A DNA stretch of 47,013 nucleotides from Oscillospiraceae bacterium (GCA_015067885.1 SVLO01000016.1:1-47013); one strand, 5' to 3'; numbered from the stretch's first letter, positions 1 to 6,977 are shown. Notes: generated by a model not told the origin, from the letters alone. Made by a program: numbers and translations.

Positions 1-148
1 TCGTTACTTGACCGCACTTTATTTTTCGATACGATTTGCGATTTTATAAAAACAAAAAAGCAGTATTTACAAGGCTTTTCACCGTTTCACCATCTTACGA
101 AATGTCTGTCAGAACTCAGCAAGCGCTAAGCTTACAGAACAAACTTTC
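1..148. other. Non-coding left margin
   Basis: AT-rich sequence ahead of the terminator at 149. Open frames crossing it have no ribosome binding site and no recognisable product. It may be the 3' flank of a gene outside the window; nothing else is visible here. Confidence 0.4.
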
Positions 149-181
149 AAGGACACCACCCATCGGGTGGTGTCCTTTTTT
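149..181 (+). terminator. Rho-independent terminator
   Basis: A 13-bp perfect stem (AAGGACACCACCC / GGGTGGTGTCCTT) with loop ATC is followed by a run of T. It would end a plus-strand transcript coming from outside the window. The sequence just downstream is repeated after the terminator at 3687. Confidence 0.8.
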
Positions 182-182
182 G

Positions 183-462
183 CACTTCTCAGGCCTTCAG
201 ACCGTACCCATCGGGGACCCCGCACGAGCCCAGCGCAGCGGGTCGTGTGGGGAAAGGAGGCGCAAGGGAGCGCAGCGCACTTCCGCCGCAGGCGGAACCA
301 AGCGGAGCGGACTTTGCGCCGACGCAAGGCCGCCCGCCGCGCTCCTGTCCAGTTCGCCTCCGGCCCAAGAGCCGCCGCCGATGGCGGCGGTTGGCCTACG
401 GCACACCTCGCTGCGGCTCGGCGTCCAAGCGCTGATTTACAACGCTGCGAACTTACAAGAAC
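183..462. repeat. GC-rich intergenic block, repeat-like
   Basis: This non-coding block contains many short self-complementary pieces, for example CCGCCGCAGGCGG and GCCGCCGCCGATGGCGGCGG. It begins with TGCACTTCTCAGGCCTTCAG, which recurs almost unchanged at 3722 after another terminator. No ribosome binding site plus coding frame is convincing. It looks like accumulated dispersed intergenic repeats. Confidence 0.45.
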
Positions 463-490
463 GCCGCTCCGAATGGAGCGGCACTTTTTT
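463..490. terminator. Hairpin downstream of the dehydrogenase gene
   Basis: Stem GCCGCTCC / GGAGCGGC with loop GAAT. On the plus strand it is followed by six T. On the minus strand it lies just past the dehydrogenase stop codon with a weaker tail (GTTCTTG). It probably ends the minus-strand aldolase/dehydrogenase operon. Confidence 0.6.
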
Positions 491-497
491 GCACATA

Positions 498-1736
498 TCA
501 GAACTGTTCCAGCAGGTATGCCTCCGCCTCGGCGCACCAAAGACCATTGTGGGCGGCCACCAGTTGGGCCAGGGTCTTGAACCGGTGGTCGGTGGCTCCC
601 AACGCCGCAAAATCGGCGATGGCGGTGAGGGGCAGGTCGATGTGGGTGTAAATCAGCTTCTTGCCGCCGGGGATGTTCGGGAGATTGACCGTGGTGTCGA
701 TGGCGGCATCCAGACCGCCGATGTGGGTGATCATCACGGAGGGGTCCAGCCGCTTTTCGCCAATCAAGTCCACAATGTCCTTCATATCCCCGATGGTGCT
801 GCCACTGGTGCCGGTCACGTGGTGCTGGGCATAGTGGACGTTATAGAAATTGAAGTTGGCGCTGAACTTCTTGTCCAGGGGACCGGCGAAAAAGTTCAGC
901 GAACCGTCGAATCCGAGAATGGCATCGCCCAGCTCCACCACGGCGGGGACAGGAGCGTAGACAAACACGTCGTCAAAGCCGGTGCCATCGGTGACCGCCA
1001 GCAGTTCCTCCTTGTCGGAGGTGTTGAGGAACACCAGCTTGATGCCCTCCTTTTCCGCCTGCTCAGGTGTGAAGATGGCGGCGGCGCGGTCCAGCCGCGC
1101 CCGGTCCAGGTCTGTCACCACCAGCAGGGAGGGCTTTACCTCGCCGTGCAGAGCTAAATCAATGGCCACAAGGCCCATAGGTCCGCAGCCGGCCAAAATG
1201 GCGGTCTTGCCGCCGGGCTCGATGCCGGGTACGTGGTTGAAGTCCTCGTCCAGATGGAAGCTGGCCTTGTAGCCGCGAACGACGCAGGAGGCCGGCTCGA
1301 TAAGAGAGCCGTTGAAAAAGGCGTCGCTGTTGAGCTTGATGAGGTAGCCGTTGTCTAAAATGTGTTCGTACACAATGGCGTAGGTGGCAACGCCGCCAAT
1401 TTCCTCAAAAGAATAGCCAACGGTTTGATTGCCGCCCAGGTAGGACAGCACCGGGGGCATGGCCACCTTGTCGCCGGCGGCGAATTTGCCCTGCCACTTG
1501 CTGCCCACCTCCACCACCTCGGCGCAGAATTCGTGGCCGATGATGACGGGGTGCTGGGCGATGCCCTCGGGAACACGCAGGTGCTTTTCCCCCTGCAGAA
1601 TGGTCTTGTAGGTGGACATACAGACGCTGTCGGAAATGATCTTGATCAGAATTTCCCCGGAGGTGATGGGACGCAGGTCAAATTCCTCCAGGCGGACATC
1701 GTTGGCGCCGTAAAGGCGAGCCGCTTTTGTTTTCAT
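498..1736 (-). CDS. Zinc-dependent medium-chain dehydrogenase, L-sorbose-1-phosphate reductase-like
   Basis: A 412-residue medium-chain dehydrogenase. The start reads MKTKAARLYG. Likely catalytic-zinc ligands are Cys39 (in DSVCMSTYK) and the GHE at 67-69, and a Rossmann nucleotide-binding segment (AGCGPMGLVAIDLAL) lies mid-protein. The four-cysteine structural zinc lobe of classical alcohol dehydrogenases is not seen. Overall it resembles SorE-type reductases that interconvert a ketose phosphate (L-sorbose-1-P) and a hexitol phosphate; this similarity is from memory and the substrate is inferred. It lies 9 bp downstream of the class II aldolase gene on the same strand, so the two are probably cotranscribed from the promoter at 2646-2674 under the SorC-type regulator. 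The pair could reduce and then cleave a sugar phosphate, but no transporter or kinase is present here. Confidence 0.8.
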   Translation of the reverse strand: MKTKAARLYGANDVRLEEFDLRPITSGEILIKIISDSVCMSTYKTILQGEKHLRVPEGIAQHPVIIGHEFCAEVVEVGSKWQGKFAAGDKVAMPPVLSYLGGNQTVGYSFEEIGGVATYAIVYEHILDNGYLIKLNSDAFFNGSLIEPASCVVRGYKASFHLDEDFNHVPGIEPGGKTAILAGCGPMGLVAIDLALHGEVKPSLLVVTDLDRARLDRAAAIFTPEQAEKEGIKLVFLNTSDKEELLAVTDGTGFDDVFVYAPVPAVVELGDAILGFDGSLNFFAGPLDKKFSANFNFYNVHYAQHHVTGTSGSTIGDMKDIVDLIGEKRLDPSVMITHIGGLDAAIDTTVNLPNIPGGKKLIYTHIDLPLTAIADFAALGATDHRFKTLAQLVAAHNGLWCAEAEAYLLEQF

Positions 1737-1745
1737 CGTGTCACC

Positions 1746-2615
1746 TTATACCTTTCCCGCGCTGCCGAAGGTGCGCAGCTTTTCCCGAACCACGTCCTTC
1801 ATCATAGTCATGGAGCTTTCGTACACCAAAAACGGCCATGCAGAGGGGTTGGTGACGGAGTTCAGGGTGTCCTTCAGCCCCTTGTTCAGGGCGAACAGCA
1901 CGTCGGAGTAAATGTTGATTTTGGTGATGCCGTGGTGGATGGCGTTTTGCATCTGGTCATCGGGGGTGCCGCTGCCGCCGTGGAGGACCAGAGGTCGGTC
2001 GCAGACGGCGGTGATTTCATCCAGCCGGTCAATGCGCAGCTCGGGAGTCTTCTGATACACGCCGTGGGAGGTACCAATGGCAACGGCCAGGGCGTCCACG
2101 TCGGTAAGGGCCACGAATTTGGCCACCTCTTCGGGGACGGTCAGGCTCTCGCCCGGGTCGGTGTCCGTGCCGGTCTCGCTGATGCTGCCCACACTGGCGT
2201 TGCCCACGTGGCCCAGCTCGGCCTCCACGGTAATACCATGCTTGTGGGCGTACTCCACCACCTGCGCGGTGTTTTTTGCGTTCTCCGCAAAGGGCAGGAC
2301 GGAGCCATCGTACATAACGGAGGAAAACCCGGCGTCGATGGCGGCCTTGATAAACTCAAAGTCGGTGGCGTGGTCCAGATGGAAGCAGACGGGGATGCGG
2401 AAAAACTCCGCGCAGGACTTCACCATAGCGGTCAGCAGATTCAGATTTCGCCCCTGCAGGTCCACACCCAGGCCCATGAGCAGGGCGGGAGAACGCTCCT
2501 CCTCGCAGGTTTCCAGCACGGCCTTCATCATTTCGTAATTGCTCACGTCAAAGGCGGGCAGCGCATAGTGGTTTTGCCGCGCATCGGCGAGCATTTCTTT
2601 CATGGTAACCAGCAT
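1746..2615 (-). CDS. Class II (zinc) ketose-bisphosphate aldolase, GatY/KbaY/Fba family
   Basis: A 289-residue class II aldolase that would cleave a ketose 1,6-bisphosphate (fructose or tagatose type) to dihydroxyacetone phosphate and an aldehyde phosphate. The HLDHA motif gives the catalytic Asp81 and zinc ligand His82; His184 (GTSHGVY) and His212 (LHGGSG) are the other expected ligands; KINIYSD is the substrate-phosphate region near the C-terminus. I chose the ATG at 2615 because GGAGGG lies 7 bases upstream; the in-frame ATG at 2633 would place this site inside the gene. It is first in an operon with the SorE-like dehydrogenase and is divergent from the SorC/DeoR regulator. Sequence alone does not distinguish fructose- from tagatose-bisphosphate specificity. 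Confidence 0.9.
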   Translation of the reverse strand: MLVTMKEMLADARQNHYALPAFDVSNYEMMKAVLETCEEERSPALLMGLGVDLQGRNLNLLTAMVKSCAEFFRIPVCFHLDHATDFEFIKAAIDAGFSSVMYDGSVLPFAENAKNTAQVVEYAHKHGITVEAELGHVGNASVGSISETGTDTDPGESLTVPEEVAKFVALTDVDALAVAIGTSHGVYQKTPELRIDRLDEITAVCDRPLVLHGGSGTPDDQMQNAIHHGITKINIYSDVLFALNKGLKDTLNSVTNPSAWPFLVYESSMTMMKDVVREKLRTFGSAGKV

Positions 2616-2645
2616 AAAGAATCCCTCCAACATAACAGTGCCCTC

Positions 2646-2674
2646 ATCATAAGCCCGAAATTAACATTTGTCAA
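2646..2674 (-). promoter_or_regulatory. Sigma-A promoter of the aldolase-dehydrogenase operon
   Basis: On the minus strand, TTGACA (2669-2674) and TATGAT (2646-2651) are separated by 17 bases. The -35 box lies inside the palindrome at 2658-2690, so a protein bound there would block polymerase. Confidence 0.8.
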
Positions 2675-2690
2675 GGACAAATGTTAATTT
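2658..2690. promoter_or_regulatory. Perfect palindromic operator between aldolase and regulator genes
   Basis: Two 15-base arms, AAATTAACATTTGTC and its exact reverse complement, flank the three bases AAG. The palindrome contains the -35 box of the minus-strand operon and ends one base before the -35 box of the regulator gene. Its place between a SorC/DeoR-type regulator and its likely target operon marks it as the probable operator; binding is inferred. Confidence 0.8.
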
Positions 2691-2691
2691 G

Positions 2692-2719
2692 TTGACAACT
2701 GCGCGTAACGTGATACAAT
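2692..2719 (+). promoter_or_regulatory. Sigma-A promoter of the SorC-type regulator
   Basis: TTGACA (2692-2697) and TACAAT (2714-2719) with a 16-base spacer. The palindrome at 2658-2690 abuts the -35 box, suggesting autoregulation. Confidence 0.8.
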
Positions 2720-2749
2720 GGAACACAAAGTATGCTTGGGGTGAAGAAT

Positions 2750-3682
2750 ATGGATCGACAGCGAGTACAGATGGAAGAGGCCGCCGTTTTATACTACGAA
2801 AAGAAGCATACGCAGCAGGAGATTGCCGACCTGATGGGATTGTCCCGGCAAACGGTGTCCAAGCTGCTGACGGACGCGGTGCGCGAGTCTGTGGTGGAAA
2901 TCAAGATCCACAACGCCCAGCAGGATTGCCGGGAGCTGGAGGGGAAGATTTGTGCGGCCTTCGGCATCGAGCATACGGTGGTGTGCGGGGTCAGCAGCAC
3001 GAACGAAGCGGTCCGCACTCTGATGACGGTGAAGAAGGCGGCGGCGCATATCCTGCCGCTGCTGCAAAAAGGCGGCCAAAAGATCGGGATTTCCTGGGGG
3101 CGTACCATACGGCAGTTGGCGGACGAATTCCCCAAGGCGGCCACAATGGGCAACCTGGTGTTTCCCTTGTTCGGCGCCACGGATCAGGAACCGGCCTGCT
3201 TCCAGTCCAATGAACTGACCCGGAGCTTTGCGGATAAAATCGGCGCGGGGGTCAAATACGCCTGGTTTCCCTATCGGCCGGACAGCGCGGAGGACTGTGC
3301 GCTGTTTCAAAAGACGTCCTACTACAAAACGATTTGCAACCTATGGAACGACATTGATATTGCCATTGTGGGCATCGGAAACAACGAGATCATTCGGACC
3401 TTTGGCCGGGCCTTTGGGTACAAGGAGAAGAGTATGACCGCCATCGGCGACATCTCCACCCATTTTTTTGACGAGAGCGGAGCGTTTGTAGCGCCGTGCG
3501 AGAATACGCTGTGCGCCTCGGAGGAAAACCTGAAACAGGCCGGTCAGACCATTGCGGTTGCCTGCGGCGAGGACAAGGCGCAGGCCATTGTGGGTGCGCT
3601 GCGCACAGGCCTTGTGAATACCCTGATCACCGATGAATATACGGCCCGGGCCGTGTTGGCCCGGATAGGCAGGAACGTATAG
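2750..3682 (+). CDS. SorC/DeoR-family sugar-binding transcriptional regulator
   Basis: A 310-residue regulator with an N-terminal helix-turn-helix at about residues 20-42 (HTQQEIADLMGLSRQTVSKL), followed by a sugar-phosphate-binding domain of the SorC/CggR type with the typical WGRTIRQLA phosphate-loop segment and a VGIGNNEI segment. Members of this family bind a phosphorylated sugar that alters operator binding. I start it at the ATG at 2750 (MDRQRVQM), preceded by GGGGTGAAG; the ATG at 2732 has no visible binding site and adds six residues. It is divergent from the aldolase/dehydrogenase operon with a perfect palindrome between them, so it most likely controls that operon and itself. The effector is unknown. 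Confidence 0.9.
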   Translation: MDRQRVQMEEAAVLYYEKKHTQQEIADLMGLSRQTVSKLLTDAVRESVVEIKIHNAQQDCRELEGKICAAFGIEHTVVCGVSSTNEAVRTLMTVKKAAAHILPLLQKGGQKIGISWGRTIRQLADEFPKAATMGNLVFPLFGATDQEPACFQSNELTRSFADKIGAGVKYAWFPYRPDSAEDCALFQKTSYYKTICNLWNDIDIAIVGIGNNEIIRTFGRAFGYKEKSMTAIGDISTHFFDESGAFVAPCENTLCASEENLKQAGQTIAVACGEDKAQAIVGALRTGLVNTLITDEYTARAVLARIGRNV

Positions 3683-3686
3683 GCAT

Positions 3687-3722
3687 AAAAAGAACGCCAC
3701 CCGATGGGTGGCGTTCTTTTTG
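3687..3722 (+). terminator. Terminator of the SorC-type regulator gene
   Basis: AAGAACGCCACCC / GGGTGGCGTTCTT stem with loop GAT and flanking A and T runs, starting 5 bases after the stop codon. Confidence 0.85.
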
Positions 3723-3749
3723 CACTTTCCGGCCTTCAGACCGTACCCG
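3722..3749. repeat. Second copy of the terminator-trailing repeat
   Basis: GCACTTTCCGGCCTTCAGAC and the following CGTACCC match 182-209 with only small differences. Both copies directly follow a terminator hairpin and its T run. This is a short dispersed intergenic repeat of unknown role. Confidence 0.6.
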
Positions 3750-3785
3750 CAGGGGGCCTGTGCAAATCACCGGCACGGCCGGCAG

Positions 3786-4406
3786 TTATTGTTTGGTTGC
3801 CTGCAGCCAGCCGCCCGTGGATGTGGGATTTTGAATGTAGAGGTATTCCCCATCCTCACTCTGCCACACGGCGCAGCCCACCAGCTCCTCCGTCCCCACG
3901 GAGGGCCAGGCCGGCTCGTCCCATACGGTCAGTACCAGCTCACCCAAATACCGCGCGTCGGCGGGCAGCTTGGACTTGAGGGGGAACTCCTCCCCCAGGA
4001 GCATATACCTGCCCTGTTCGGTGCGGAACACCGGCTCACAGACCCCGTCAGTCTCACCGGCAGCTTCCTGCTTCGTCGTAGATGGCGACCGCACCGTGGA
4101 CTGGTCGGTCACGTACTTGTATTCGTCACTGTCGGCCGCGCTGTCGTTCAGGGTCCCTCCGGCCACGTCCATCAACTCGGAAAACGTACCGTTATGCACA
4201 TCCTGCGCTTCCGCCTCCGGCCCGGCCATCCCCGCCGGCTGCATGGCGGGCAGGATGTACACGCCCGCGCAAATAACCACTGCGGCCGCCGCCGCGGTGG
4301 CGATTTGCCACACCGGGACTTTGCGGCGAGCAGGCTGCTCCTCCGCCTCCGAAATCAAATCCTCGTCCACTGCGCCCATGGCATACAGCAGATCTTCGCT
4401 TTTCAT
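3786..4406 (-). CDS. Membrane-anchored putative anti-sigma factor
   Basis: A 206-residue single-pass protein. The cytoplasmic N-terminus (MKSEDLLYAMGAVDEDLISE) resembles the short acidic motif often seen in Clostridia proteins encoded right after ECF sigma genes. One membrane segment lies at about 32-52 (VWQIATAAAAAVVICAGVYI), and about 150 extracellular residues of no recognised family follow, with a Thr/Ser-rich linker. It lacks the His-Cys-Cys zinc finger found in the second anti-sigma of this window (23595-24341). Its ATG overlaps the sigma gene stop as ATGA, indicating translational coupling. A longer open frame continues upstream in this reading frame but lies entirely inside the sigma gene. 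The anti-sigma role is inferred from context. Confidence 0.7.
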   Translation of the reverse strand: MKSEDLLYAMGAVDEDLISEAEEQPARRKVPVWQIATAAAAAVVICAGVYILPAMQPAGMAGPEAEAQDVHNGTFSELMDVAGGTLNDSAADSDEYKYVTDQSTVRSPSTTKQEAAGETDGVCEPVFRTEQGRYMLLGEEFPLKSKLPADARYLGELVLTVWDEPAWPSVGTEELVGCAVWQSEDGEYLYIQNPTSTGGWLQATKQ

Positions 4407-4963
4407 ACCGCAACACCCTCCTGTTCCAGTTCCTGCTTGAGTTTTTTCCGCATACGATGCAGGCGGGACTTCACCTGACTTTCCCCCATACCGAACCGGC
4501 GGCACAGGGTACGGATGTCGTCCAGATACCAGTACCGGCGCAGAAACAGCTGCCGGTCCTGCCTGGTCTGGCCGCGAAGGAAGTCGGAGATGAGCCGCGC
4601 AGTTTCCTGGGCTTCCACCGTCCGTTCCACCTGCTCCCGGGCGGCCAGGCAGTCCTCCAGTTCCTCCAGGGCCAGCTCCACTGTGCCGCCGCCCCGCTTC
4701 TCCGCCCGCTCCCGGCGCCAGCGGTCCAGGCTCAGATTGCGGGTCAGGGCGCCGAAAAAGGCCCGCAGCACCGTCGGCCGCTGGGGCGGCATGGCGTTCC
4801 ACGCCCGCAGCCAGGTGTCATTGACACACTCCTCCGCATCTTCCGGTCGGGACAGGATATTCCAAGCCACCGAGCGACAGTAGGTGCCGTATTTCGCTTC
4901 GCTCTCCTCAATGGCCTGCTGAGAACGCGCCCAATACAGGTCTATGATTTGGTTGTCTTCCAT
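4403..4963 (-). CDS. ECF-type RNA polymerase sigma factor
   Basis: A 186-residue extracytoplasmic-function sigma factor. Region 2 spans about residues 20-90, with the DAEECVNDTWLRAWNA core-binding helix and a following SLDRWRRERA segment. Region 4 spans about 120-180, with a helix-turn-helix (DIRTLCRRFGMGESQVKSRL). The ATG at 4963 follows GGGAGGGACAGAG. It overlaps by 4 bases the gene for the membrane protein that probably holds it inactive. No own promoter is clear in the 69-base gap behind it, which is occupied by a terminator. Confidence 0.9.
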   Translation of the reverse strand: MEDNQIIDLYWARSQQAIEESEAKYGTYCRSVAWNILSRPEDAEECVNDTWLRAWNAMPPQRPTVLRAFFGALTRNLSLDRWRRERAEKRGGGTVELALEELEDCLAAREQVERTVEAQETARLISDFLRGQTRQDRQLFLRRYWYLDDIRTLCRRFGMGESQVKSRLHRMRKKLKQELEQEGVAV

Positions 4964-4993
4964 CTCTGTCCCTCCCTCTGCTGAAACAGACGT

Positions 4994-5031
4994 AAAAATG
5001 CGCCGCCCGTCGCAGTTGGCAGCGCATTTTT
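4994..5031 (-). terminator. Terminator of the deacetylase-like secreted protein gene
   Basis: AAAAATGCGC ... GCGCATTTTT, with further inner pairing (GCC/GGC), begins one base past the stop codon at 5033. It separates this gene from the downstream sigma factor gene and is symmetrical enough to work on both strands. Confidence 0.7.
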
Positions 5032-5032
5032 A

Positions 5033-6172
5033 TTACAATCGGCTCTCCAGCGGTGTGATGACGGTATATTCCCGGTCGGCAAACTCCGTCAGCACCGCGT
5101 TGATCGCCCCGGCGGTGGCGACACTGTCGTCCAGGGTGAGATAAACCGTGCGGCTGCGATCACCGATGAGCCGGGTCACGCGCTGAACATAGGCCGCGGA
5201 CCGTTCCCCCTGCCGGGGACGGCCGTCCACCGTCTGCCGCCAGCAGATCCAGCCCTGTTCCTCCAACTGCGCCCGCTGTCCCTCCGGAACCAGGGCCACG
5301 GTGGTGGCGGTGCGGGCAACATGGCCCAGCAGCTCATTGCCGGAGTTCAACGCTTCCTGCGTGTTTTCTTCGGCCAAAATCCCGATGGTGTGGCCCTGCC
5401 CCACCGCCCGGCGGACCAAATCATCCTGCTGGGCCAACTGTTCCGGCGTAAACAGGAACAGTCCGTGGACCTGATGGCGGACCATGCTGTCCAAAATACT
5501 CTCCAGCCCCTGGCCGCTCTCACAGCGGACGGCCACGTACACGCGCACCCGGTTGGCGGGCGGCTCCACCGGCTCCGGATCGTCAGGTACCTGCGGAAGG
5601 TCGGGCGGATTGGGCTTTTCGGGGGTCGGGGTGTTAGCCTGAACAAACTCCCGCATACGGGTCTGCATCAAAAGCTCTGCCGCCTCCACAAACTCGTCAT
5701 CGCTCAGGCGCGCCGTGGGCGTCTTAATGCGGACCAAATAGCCATAACGGGTGTAGGTATAGGAGTCCACAAGCCCGAAGTAGGCACACACTTTGGCCAC
5801 GGGCAAAAACGCAGTCCCCTTGCGCGTCACCGCTTTGCAGTCAGGGATGGGTTCGTCGTACTGGTCCTTGCACGTACCTGCGGTCAGGTCGAAAATCATG
5901 GTGTCCCGCTCACCCAGCAAAATCACCGTGTTCTTCGCGCCCATCCGGGACAGGGACACTCCCAGATCCGCCCCGGTCTGACTTCGGTCAAACACGCCGG
6001 CGGGGACGTAAATCTGCCCGTCCACCCAAATAGGCATCGTGTTCATATTCAGGGGCAGCAGACTGATGTTGACAGCGGTGAAGTAGATGTCCTCCGCCGT
6101 GACTGCCCGGGCCGTCGGCACACTGACCAACAGCATCACCACGCACAGCAAGACGGCGATCCGTTTTTTCAT
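5033..6172 (-). CDS. Secreted protein with degenerate polysaccharide-deacetylase-like domain
   Basis: A 379-residue exported protein. The signal peptide is about residues 1-23 with cleavage after ARA. Residues ~24-150 resemble the copper-amine-oxidase N-terminal (stalk) domain of Clostridia wall proteins (PIWVDGQIYVPAGVF, FLPVAKVCAYFGL). A Pro-rich linker lies at ~180-207. The C-terminal ~170 residues follow the order of a NodB deacetylase (SILDSMVRHQVHGLFLFTPE, then LVRRAVGQGHTIGILAEE), but the metal/catalytic motifs are gone: VAVRCE stands where TFDDGP is expected, and ILAEEN where the H-x3-H motif should be. It is probably non-catalytic and may bind wall polymer. GGAGGAGGG precedes the ATG. 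A promoter on its own strand overlaps that of the NUDIX gene. Confidence 0.65.
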   Translation of the reverse strand: MKKRIAVLLCVVMLLVSVPTARAVTAEDIYFTAVNISLLPLNMNTMPIWVDGQIYVPAGVFDRSQTGADLGVSLSRMGAKNTVILLGERDTMIFDLTAGTCKDQYDEPIPDCKAVTRKGTAFLPVAKVCAYFGLVDSYTYTRYGYLVRIKTPTARLSDDEFVEAAELLMQTRMREFVQANTPTPEKPNPPDLPQVPDDPEPVEPPANRVRVYVAVRCESGQGLESILDSMVRHQVHGLFLFTPEQLAQQDDLVRRAVGQGHTIGILAEENTQEALNSGNELLGHVARTATTVALVPEGQRAQLEEQGWICWRQTVDGRPRQGERSAAYVQRVTRLIGDRSRTVYLTLDDSVATAGAINAVLTEFADREYTVITPLESRL

Positions 6173-6201
6173 ACCGAGGCCCTCCTCCCCTCATGTGATA
6201 G

Positions 6202-6230
6202 TTGCTTTTAAGATTATAACATATTATAAT
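6202..6230 (+). promoter_or_regulatory. Promoter of the NUDIX gene
   Basis: TTGCTT (6202-6207), 17 bases, TATAAT (6225-6230). It occupies nearly the same DNA as the minus-strand promoter at 6213-6241. Confidence 0.6.
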
Positions 6231-6241
6231 GAAAAAAACAA
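6213..6241 (-). promoter_or_regulatory. Promoter of the deacetylase-like gene
   Basis: Minus-strand TTGTTT (6236-6241), 17 bases, TATAAT (6213-6218) with an upstream TG giving an extended -10. It interlocks with the plus-strand promoter. Confidence 0.6.
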
Positions 6242-6270
6242 CCGCGCCAATTACCAAAGGAGAAACCGCC

Positions 6271-6825
6271 ATGCCCGATATGCCCATTTTGGCGGTCTAC
6301 CACGACCGCAACTACGACCCCGGCTGGCCCCGCCACGTGCGCCAAGCCGTGCGTTGCATCATCCTGCGGGGCGGCAAGGTCGCCCTTGTAAAAAGTACCG
6401 CCAAGGGCTTCTATCAGTTCCCCGGCGGCGGCATTGACCCCGGTGAAAGCCACGCGCAGGCCCTCATCCGTGAAACACTGGAGGAGGCGGGGCTGGATAT
6501 TATCCCTGAGAGCATCCGGCCCTTCGGCATCACCCAGGAGATCCGCGCCTCCCAAATCGCGGCGGAAACCATTTTCGACCATACCTCCTATTTCTATCTT
6601 GCCGACGTGGCAGAGGATGCCCACGAGCAGGTTTTGGAGGACTATGAAAAGGACCTGGGCTATGTGCTGGAGTGGGCCGACCCCCACGCCGCGGCGGCGG
6701 TCAACTTCGCCCTGTCCCCCAAGTACGAGCATAAATCCAAATTCCTCCTGCGGGAGGCGGAGATTTTGGAGCTGCTGGTAAAAAAGCCTTCCTCCCGGGG
6801 TGAAGGTGGCACGGCACAGCCGTGA
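6271..6825 (+). CDS. NUDIX hydrolase
   Basis: A 184-residue NUDIX hydrolase expected to cleave a nucleoside diphosphate linked to another group. The complete NUDIX box begins GGGIDPGESHAQALIRETLE and matches G-x5-E-x7-R-E-x2-E-E-x-G. I chose the ATG at 6271 because AAAGGAG lies 6 bases upstream; the ATG at 6229 overlaps the promoter's -10 box. The last 13 or so residues (KPSSRGEGGTAQP) are encoded by a dispersed hairpin repeat (6786-6838), so the natural C-terminus probably once lay elsewhere. The substrate cannot be told. Confidence 0.85.
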   Translation: MPDMPILAVYHDRNYDPGWPRHVRQAVRCIILRGGKVALVKSTAKGFYQFPGGGIDPGESHAQALIRETLEEAGLDIIPESIRPFGITQEIRASQIAAETIFDHTSYFYLADVAEDAHEQVLEDYEKDLGYVLEWADPHAAAAVNFALSPKYEHKSKFLLREAEILELLVKKPSSRGEGGTAQP

Positions 6826-6838
6826 CGGATGAGGGAGC
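6786..6838 (-). repeat. Two-hairpin dispersed repeat, copy 1
   Basis: Read on the minus strand: CTCATCCGTCA, then hairpin CGGC-TGT-GCCG, then TGCCACCTTCACCCC and a pairing GGGAGGAAGG. The same order appears at 8734-8788 with a different first stem. It overlaps the 3' end and stop codon of the NUDIX gene. Confidence 0.7.
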
Positions 6839-6865
6839 AGTTTTACGAAAGTCGCTCTTTGTTCG

Positions 6866-6896
6866 CCCCCTCATCAGTCAGCCTTCGGCTGACAGC
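6866..6896 (+). repeat. Two-hairpin dispersed repeat, partial copy 2
   Basis: CCCCTCATCAGTC head followed by hairpin GTCAGCC-TTC-GGCTGAC. The second hairpin is missing or strongly changed, so this is a truncated member. Confidence 0.5.
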
Positions 6897-6917
6897 CTAG
6901 CCGTTAGCGACAACGGA

Positions 6918-6950
6918 GCGCTACGGATGGGGCGTGCCCCTTGCGGGTAC
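6918..6950 (+). repeat. CTACGGATG...CCCCTTGCGGGT dispersed repeat
   Basis: GCTACGGATGGGGCGTGCCC followed by CTTGCGGGTAC. Close relatives lie at 21833-21858, 30307-30330 and 37332-37366. Confidence 0.5.
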
Positions 6951-6977
6951 AGTTCCCCCAAAGGGAAGCCTTATTCA

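Noticed and set aside
36-1157. Plus-strand open frame crossing a terminator and the dehydrogenase gene
   Set aside because: It reads through a terminator hairpin and over the opposite-strand dehydrogenase, with no ribosome binding site or recognisable domain.
3786-4802. Extension of the anti-sigma frame upstream into the sigma gene
   Set aside because: The extra part lies inside the sigma factor gene in another frame. The ATG at 4406 overlapping the sigma stop is the better start.
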